From the NCBI RefSeq assembly GCF_003814555.1, contig NZ_RKQN01000002.1, positions 558,001 to 622,000 on the forward strand: DNA of 64,000 nucleotides, in the 5' to 3' direction. How positions within the stretch are numbered: the stretch's first letter is position 1; each line of letters opens with the position of its first letter. This document shows, one piece after another, positions 54,946 to 64,000 of the stretch. The DNA comes from Vulcaniibacterium tengchongense. GTDB lineage: Bacteria; Pseudomonadota; Gammaproteobacteria; Xanthomonadales; Xanthomonadaceae. The position numbers were made by a program, and so were the translations under genes. The notes under the pieces were generated by a model. It was not told the origin of the DNA and did no database searches. It saw only the letters and a list, made by a program, of their open reading frames with translations.

Positions 54946-55614
54946 CTACTCCGCCTCTTCCGGCGGCGGCACGATCGCGCCCGGGTCGAGCGCGAGGCGG
55001 CTGGCGATCAGCACCGCCTGGGTGCGGTTGCTGGCGCCGAGCTTGCGCAGGATCGCGGTGACGTGCGCCTTGACCGTGGCCTCGGACACGCCCAGCTCGT
55101 AGCCGATCTGCTTGTTGAGCAGGCCGGCGCCGAGCATCTGCAGGACGCGGAACTGCTGCGGGGTCAGGTCGCGCAGGCGGCGGGCGGCGTCGTGCTCGTC
55201 GTCGGCCGCCGCCGGCGCCGACAGCGCCGCCGGCGGCGCCCAGCGGTCGCCGTCGAGCACGCTGGCCAGGGCCTGGCCGAGCGTGGCCGCGTCCGCCGAC
55301 TTGGGGATGAAGCCGACCGCGCCGTGGTCGAGCGCGCGCCGCATCACCGCCGGCTCCTCGCGCGCGGACACCACCACGATCGGCAGCTGCGGATGCAGCG
55401 CGCGCAGGTGCACCAGCGCGGAGAAGCCCTGCGCGCCCGGCATGTTGAGGTCGAGCAGCAGCAGGTCGGCGTCGGGCTCGCTCTCGACCAGCGCGTACAG
55501 CGCCTCGACGTTGTCGGCCTCGCGCAGCTGCGCGTCCGGCAGCACGCGCGCGACCGCGCCGCGCAGCGCCTCGCGGAACAGGGGATGGTCGTCGGCGATG
55601 AGCAGAGTGGACAT
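54946..55614 (-). CDS. LuxR/NarL-type response regulator
   Basis: A 222-residue regulator. The receiver domain has the acidic pair D8-D9 (LLIADDHPLF), phospho-Asp55 (LLLLDLNMPGAQG), and Lys in FIPKSADAATLG. The C-terminal LuxR helix-turn-helix is LTPQQFRVLQMLGAGLLNKQ, then ELGVSEATVKAHVTAILRKL. It lies immediately downstream of acs on the same strand. Regulators of this type (CrbR/ErdR-like) control acs in Vibrio and Pseudomonas, so acetate regulation is likely. No kinase gene is present in the window. Confidence 0.92.
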   Translation of the reverse strand: MSTLLIADDHPLFREALRGAVARVLPDAQLREADNVEALYALVESEPDADLLLLDLNMPGAQGFSALVHLRALHPQLPIVVVSAREEPAVMRRALDHGAVGFIPKSADAATLGQALASVLDGDRWAPPAALSAPAAADDEHDAARRLRDLTPQQFRVLQMLGAGLLNKQIGYELGVSEATVKAHVTAILRKLGASNRTQAVLIASRLALDPGAIVPPPEEAE

Positions 55615-55703
55615 GGGGGATGAGGACGTCGCCTTCCTTGCTTGCGTGGAACGGAACGGCCGAGCCGCGTGACGGACGTGCTGCGCCGGAGCCCCTCCCC
55701 CGG

Positions 55704-55728
55704 CTTCCCCCCGCGGCGCGGGGGGAAG
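55704..55728 (-). terminator. Strong hairpin between acs and the response regulator
   Basis: CTTCCCCCCGCG-G-CGCGGGGGGAAG, with twelve-base arms, lies seven bases beyond the acs stop. It lacks a T-run. It may reduce read-through from acs into the regulator. Confidence 0.55.
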
Positions 55729-55734
55729 CGGTGC

Positions 55735-57687
<1,953 letters not shown>

Positions 57688-58069
57688 GAGGCGCTCCGGA
57701 CGTGATCTCGTCGTGACGGCCGCGCGGCGGCGGCGTTCGCGGGCGTTCCAGTGTGCCGCATTCGTCGCGGCGGCCCGCCGCGGGCCGGGCTAGACGATAG
57801 TCGTAGGCGCCAAACGCCGCGCGGCGCCGCCGCATCGCCGGCGCCGGGGCGCGCGCCCGCGGCGCGGCGCCAAGCGCTTGAAAGCGCGCGCGTTTGCGGC
57901 CGCTTCCGCCGCCGCCGCGCCGGCGCCGCGCGCCGCATCCACCGTCGGCGGCGTACGACCAATGGGGAATGGTGATGCGCCGCGATGGCCTTGCAGGCTG
58001 GCGCGGACCGTGCTCGTCGCGCGGCGGTTCTTCGCGTACGTCCCCATTCGGTTCCTTCGGGAGGGAATC
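57688..58069. promoter_or_regulatory. Divergent promoter region between acs and the porin
   Basis: A 382-base gap between divergent genes. CTAGACGATAGTCGTAGG (57790-57807) contains a short dyad, ACGA-TAG-TCGT, in an AT-richer patch and could be a regulator site. GGGAGGGA stands right before the porin ATG. No gene is supported in the gap; the rest is GC-rich sequence without recognisable features. Confidence 0.45.
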
Positions 58070-59479
58070 ATGTCCACACGCACGACAATGCCGGCGCGCC
58101 GCCACGCGTCGATCCGGCGTCGCCCGCTCGCGGCCGCGCTGCTGGTCGCGCTCGCGCTGCCGGGCGCGGCCTTCGCCCAGACCGCGAAGGAAAAGGAGCT
58201 GGAGGCGCGCGTCGCCCAGCTCGAAGCCATGGTCCGGCAGCTGATGGCGCAGCAGCAACAGCAGCAGGCGCAGATCGGCCAGGTGCAGAGCGCGCAGGCG
58301 GCGGCGCCGGCCGCGCCGGCGGCCCCCGCCCAGCCGGCGCTGCAGAGCACGCCGATCATGGCCACCGCCAACCCGGGCACGCGCTTCACCTACGGCGGCT
58401 TCATCAAGCTCGACGCTTCGGTCACCCAGACCAACGACGGCGACATCCCCGACGGCACGGTCGGGCGCCTGTTCTACGTGCCCAAGGCGATCCCGGTCGG
58501 CGGCGGCCGCACCGGCGAAGGCGGCGCCGACACCGACATGGGCGTGAACTTCTCGCGCTTCTGGTTCGGCGCCGACACCGACCTGGACAGCGGCGACAAG
58601 CTCAAGGCCTACCTGGAATTCGACCTGTTCGGCGGCGGCAGCACCGCCTTCACCGGGAACGAGGTCGCGACCAACACCTACGCGCTCACCCTGCGCCACG
58701 CCTACGTGCAATGGAACAACTGGCTGGCCGGCCAGACCTGGTCGAACTTCCAGGACACCGCCGCGCTGCCCGATACCGTCGATTTCCTCGGGCCGACCGA
58801 GGGCACGGTGTTCGTGCGCCAGGCGCAGCTGCGCTACACCCAAGGCCCGTGGTCGGTGTCGATCGAGAACCCGGAGACCGTGTACACGCCGTACCAGGGC
58901 AACATGGCGCAGGTCTCCGGCGACGACGGCGCGGTGCCGGACGTCACCGCGCGCTACACCGCCAAGGGCGACTGGGGCCACTTCGGCATCGCCGGCCTGG
59001 TGCGCCAGCTCAGGTACCAGAACGGCGCGCTCGGCATCGACGAGTCCGGCACCGGCTACGGCCTGAGCGTGTCGGGCAAGCTCAACATGGGCGCCGACGA
59101 CGACCTGCGCTACATGATCACCGGCGGCAGCGGCATCGGCCGCTACGTCGGCCTGGCGCTGAACAACGACGCGGTGCTCGACGCCGACGGCGACCTGGAG
59201 AACATCGACCTGGTCGCCGGCTTCGTCGGCTGGCGCCACGTGTTCAGCCCGAAACTGCGCGGCAACGTCTTCTACTCGCGCGCCGAGTACGACAACGAGA
59301 CCGCGCTCACCGGCTTGGGCATCACCAAGTCGGCGCAGTCCGCGCACCTGAACCTGATCTATTCGCCGCTGCCGAAGCTCGACCTCGGCGCCGAGCTGAT
59401 CTGGGGCCAGCGCGAGCTCGAGAACGGCGACCGCGGCGAGCTGCGCCGCCTGCAGACCCACGTGAAGTACAACTTCTGA
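58070..59479 (+). CDS. DcaP-family outer-membrane porin
   Basis: A 469-residue outer-membrane protein. A long signal (about 1-36, ending GAAFAQ) precedes a coiled-coil segment (KEKELEARVAQLEAMVRQLM, then AQQQQQQAQIGQVQ) as in trimeric DcaP porins. The barrel starts TRFTYGGFIKLDASVTQTND, includes LRHAYVQWNNWLAGQTWSNF and ends RLQTHVKYNF with the terminal Phe. DcaP porins take up dicarboxylates or similar acids, in keeping with the neighbouring MHS symporter and acs. Confidence 0.93.
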   Translation: MSTRTTMPARRHASIRRRPLAAALLVALALPGAAFAQTAKEKELEARVAQLEAMVRQLMAQQQQQQAQIGQVQSAQAAAPAAPAAPAQPALQSTPIMATANPGTRFTYGGFIKLDASVTQTNDGDIPDGTVGRLFYVPKAIPVGGGRTGEGGADTDMGVNFSRFWFGADTDLDSGDKLKAYLEFDLFGGGSTAFTGNEVATNTYALTLRHAYVQWNNWLAGQTWSNFQDTAALPDTVDFLGPTEGTVFVRQAQLRYTQGPWSVSIENPETVYTPYQGNMAQVSGDDGAVPDVTARYTAKGDWGHFGIAGLVRQLRYQNGALGIDESGTGYGLSVSGKLNMGADDDLRYMITGGSGIGRYVGLALNNDAVLDADGDLENIDLVAGFVGWRHVFSPKLRGNVFYSRAEYDNETALTGLGITKSAQSAHLNLIYSPLPKLDLGAELIWGQRELENGDRGELRRLQTHVKYNF

Positions 59480-59490
59480 CGAGGCCGGCC

Positions 59491-61161
59491 ATGTCCACGA
59501 TTTCCGCAACCCATCCGACGAGCGGCGAGCTGACCCGCGGCCACAAGAAGGTCATCTTCGCGTCCAGCCTCGGCACCGTGTTCGAGTGGTACGACTTCTA
59601 CCTGTACGGCTCGCTCGCGGCGATCATCGCCAAGCAGTTCTTCAGCGGCCTGGAGCCGGGCGCGGCGTTCATCTTCGCCCTGCTCGCGTTCGCCGCCGGC
59701 TTCGCCGTGCGCCCGTTCGGCGCGCTGGTGTTCGGGCGCCTCGGCGACATGATCGGGCGCAAGTACACCTTCCTCGTCACCATCGTGATCATGGGCGTGT
59801 CGACCTTCCTGGTGGGCGTGCTGCCCAGCTACGCCAGCATCGGCATCGCCGCGCCCATCATCCTGATCACGCTGCGCCTGCTACAGGGCCTGGCGCTGGG
59901 CGGCGAGTACGGCGGCGCGGCGACCTACGTCGCCGAGCACGCGCCGAACGGCAAGCGCGGCCTGTACACCAGCTTCATCCAGACCACCGCGACGCTGGGC
60001 CTGTTCCTGTCGCTGCTGGTGATCCTCGGCAGCCGCCTCGCGCTGGGCAACGAGGCGTTCGAAGCCTGGGGCTGGCGCATCCCGTTCCTGGTCTCGTTCG
60101 TGCTGCTGCTGGTGTCGGTGTGGATCCGCCTGCAGCTCAACGAGTCGCCGCTGTTCCAGCAGATGAAGGCCGAGGGCAAGGGCTCGAAGGCGCCGATCAC
60201 CGAGAGCTTCTTCACCAAGAACGGCAAGATCGCCCTGCTGGCGCTGCTCGGCGCCACCGCGGGCCAGGCCGTGGTCTGGTACGCCGGCCAGTTCTACGCG
60301 CTGTTCTTCCTGACCCAGACGCTCAAGGTGGACGCGACCACGGCGAACCTGCTGATCGCCGGCGCGCTGATCATCGGCACGCCGTTCTTCGTGGTGTTCG
60401 GCTGGCTGTCGGACAAGATCGGCCGCAAGAAGATCGTCATGGCCGGCTGCCTGGTCGCCGCGCTCACCTATTTCCCGCTGTTCAAGGCGCTGACCCACTA
60501 CGCCAACCCGGCGCTGGAAGCCGCGCAGAACAGCGCGCCGGTGACGGTGATCGCCGACCCGGACGAGTGCGCGGTGCAGTTCGTCCCCGGCGAGCTGAAG
60601 TCGCACGTCAAGTTCAACAGCTCCTGCGACATCGCCAAGGGGCTGCTGGCCGGCAAGTCGATCCCGTACCACAACGAGACCGCCGCGGCCGGCAGCGTCG
60701 CCCAGATCCGCGTCGGCGACCAGGTGTTCTCCAGCTTCGACGCCAAGGGCCTGACGCCCGAGGAGACCAAGGCCCGGACCGACGAGTTCAGCAAGGCTGT
60801 GCTCGCCGCGACCACCGCCGCCGGCTACCCGGAAAAGGCCGACCCGGCCCGGATCAACAAGCCGATGGTGCTGCTGCTGCTGACCCTCCTGGTGATCTAC
60901 GTGACCATGGTGTACGGCCCGATCGCGGCCTGGCTGGTGGAGCTGTTCCCGACCCGGATCCGCTACACCTCGATGTCGCTGCCGTACCACATCGGCAACG
61001 GCTGGTTCGGCGGCTTCCTGCCGACCACGGCGTTCGCGCTGGTGCTGGCCACGGGCAACATCTACTCCGGCCTGTGGTATCCGATCATCGTCGCGCTGAT
61101 GACCTTCGTGATCGGCTCGCTGTTCCTGCGCGAGACCAAGGACGTCGACATCCGCAGCTGA
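59491..61161 (+). CDS. MHS-family MFS symporter with large periplasmic insertion
   Basis: A 556-residue metabolite:proton symporter. Helix 1 is SLGTVFEWYDFYLYGSLAAI, the MHS signature; GRLGDMIGRKYTFLVT and LQGLALGGEYGGAATYVAEH follow. A soluble insert of about 120 residues (roughly 340-462) interrupts the last helices and contains Cys360 and Cys379, which may form a disulfide. ATG follows the porin stop by 11 bases, so the two are co-transcribed. Short-chain carboxylate uptake is the likely role. Confidence 0.93.
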   Translation: MSTISATHPTSGELTRGHKKVIFASSLGTVFEWYDFYLYGSLAAIIAKQFFSGLEPGAAFIFALLAFAAGFAVRPFGALVFGRLGDMIGRKYTFLVTIVIMGVSTFLVGVLPSYASIGIAAPIILITLRLLQGLALGGEYGGAATYVAEHAPNGKRGLYTSFIQTTATLGLFLSLLVILGSRLALGNEAFEAWGWRIPFLVSFVLLLVSVWIRLQLNESPLFQQMKAEGKGSKAPITESFFTKNGKIALLALLGATAGQAVVWYAGQFYALFFLTQTLKVDATTANLLIAGALIIGTPFFVVFGWLSDKIGRKKIVMAGCLVAALTYFPLFKALTHYANPALEAAQNSAPVTVIADPDECAVQFVPGELKSHVKFNSSCDIAKGLLAGKSIPYHNETAAAGSVAQIRVGDQVFSSFDAKGLTPEETKARTDEFSKAVLAATTAAGYPEKADPARINKPMVLLLLTLLVIYVTMVYGPIAAWLVELFPTRIRYTSMSLPYHIGNGWFGGFLPTTAFALVLATGNIYSGLWYPIIVALMTFVIGSLFLRETKDVDIRS

Positions 61162-61191
61162 GCGGCCCGCTCCCGTTCGCCCTCGCTCCAG

Positions 61192-61221
61192 CCCCTCTCC
61201 CGCCCGGGAGAGGGGTTTTTT
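61192..61221 (+). terminator. Intrinsic terminator after the MHS symporter gene
   Basis: CCCCTCTCCC-GCCC-GGGAGAGGGG-TTTTTT. Ten perfect base pairs and six T residues, 30 bases past the stop. A clear rho-independent terminator. A related hairpin lies at 61307. Confidence 0.95.
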
Positions 61222-61306
61222 CGTGGCGGCGAAGGCCGCTGCGCCGCGGCCGGCGCGGATCGCCGCGCAACCCTCGGCCGCCGTGAAGCGTTCCGCGGCC
61301 GCGAAA

Positions 61307-61332
61307 CCCCTCTCCCGCGGGCGGGAGAGGGG
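61307..61332 (-). terminator. Hairpin serving tex, related to the 61192 terminator
   Basis: CCCCTCTCCCGC-GG-GCGGGAGAGGGG, twelve perfect base pairs. On the minus strand it is followed by TTTCGC. It lies 25 bases beyond the tex stop. Shares the CCCCTCTCCC core with the terminator at 61192, so both may derive from a dispersed palindromic repeat. Confidence 0.75.
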
Positions 61333-61356
61333 GGTGGGTGGGCAGAGCGTCTTTAC

Positions 61357-63717
<2,361 letters not shown>

Positions 63718-63832
63718 TGCGTTCGTGGCTCGATCCCGGAAGGCGCGGGGGAGCGGCGATTGTCGCAACGCGGCCGCGTCCGCGGTACCCGTTGACAGCG
63801 CGGCGCGGGCGGGCTCGCGCCGCGCGGCCGCG

Positions 63833-64000
63833 TCACCGGCCCCGCTCGCCCGCGGCCAGCGGCCGCACGTATTCGAGCAGGCTGACCAGGGTCTTGCCCG
63901 GTTCTTCCCACGGAATCATGTGCGCCGAGCGCTCGAACCACACGCCGCGCTTGTACGGCGCGTCCACCTCGTCCAGCCAGGCCGCGGTGGGCTCCGACGG
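63833..64000 (-). CDS. C-terminal fragment of an alpha/beta hydrolase
   Basis: The frame is open from the right edge to the stop at 63833 and encodes 55 residues: [20 protein letters not shown], then [20 protein letters not shown] and [10 protein letters not shown]. The [10 protein letters not shown] segment is the region around the catalytic histidine in prolyl-aminopeptidase-like alpha/beta hydrolases. The nucleophile lies outside the window. Confidence 0.75.
   Translation of the reverse strand, partial: PSEPTAAWLDEVDAPYKRGVWFERSAHMIPWEEPGKTLVSLLEYVRPLAAGERGR

Overview
The window is very GC-rich chromosomal DNA with G/C-ending codons almost throughout. Gene content suggests a free-living gammaproteobacterium of the Lysobacter/Luteimonas/Xanthomonas group: a lexA2-imuA-imuB-dnaE2 mutasome, a biotin cluster with bioC and bioH, ubiA, zapE, mnmG, tex and a DcaP-type porin. 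This placement is inferred from gene order and protein style; no ribosomal gene is present to confirm it. There is one tRNA (Arg, CCG). I see no rRNA, CRISPR array, complete insertion sequence or prophage.

Layout. 1-15.8 kb: a membrane-protein tail, an MFS exporter, periplasmic glucan protein OpgD, tandem DGPF proteins with a glyoxalase-fold protein, small envelope proteins, a serine hydrolase with a periplasmic trehalase, an AraC regulator facing an imine-reductase-like enzyme, a double-DTG aspartyl protease with a PDZ domain, and a DUF2975/XRE pair. 15.8-18.6 kb: an MscS channel, a DUF3016 protein and a PAS protein whose histidine-kinase box has lost its histidine. 18.7-26.6 kb: the SOS mutasome, with a palindrome over the lexA2 start codon; a DoxX gene lies on one side and an inverted ~105-bp copy of its 3' end on the other. 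26.6-33.9 kb: a DsbD-like protein, a repeat-rich lipoprotein and mnmG, separated by long non-coding gaps. One gap holds a sigma-54 promoter motif followed by a strong terminator, which looks like an unannotated small RNA.

34-39 kb: a serine/threonine dehydratase, a V4R-domain protein next to a stand-alone MHYT membrane protein, a SnoaL-like protein and an ArnT-type glycosyltransferase. 39-46.7 kb: the leftward biotin cluster bioB-bioF-ACT-bioH-bioC-EamA, with a BirA-like operator before bioB, a 98-bp nested palindrome between bioH and bioC, and divergent comF. 46.7-52.6 kb: ubiA, tRNA-Arg, a cytochrome c5-type protein, an alpha/beta hydrolase, zapE and an amino-acid permease. 52.6-54.8 kb: a less GC-rich island with an orphan type VI secretion PAAR gene (probably frameshifted), a DUF6708 membrane protein and two small divergent genes. 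54.9-61.2 kb: a carboxylate-use block (LuxR-type response regulator, acetyl-CoA synthetase, DcaP porin, MHS-family symporter). The window ends with tex and the tail of an alpha/beta hydrolase.

The best candidates for something new are the sigma-54/terminator small-RNA locus near 32.9 kb, the inverted DoxX copies around the mutasome, the PAAR/DUF6708 island with its divergent gene pair, and the palindromic element inside the biotin cluster. All calls come from reading sequence and recognising families; no database search was run.
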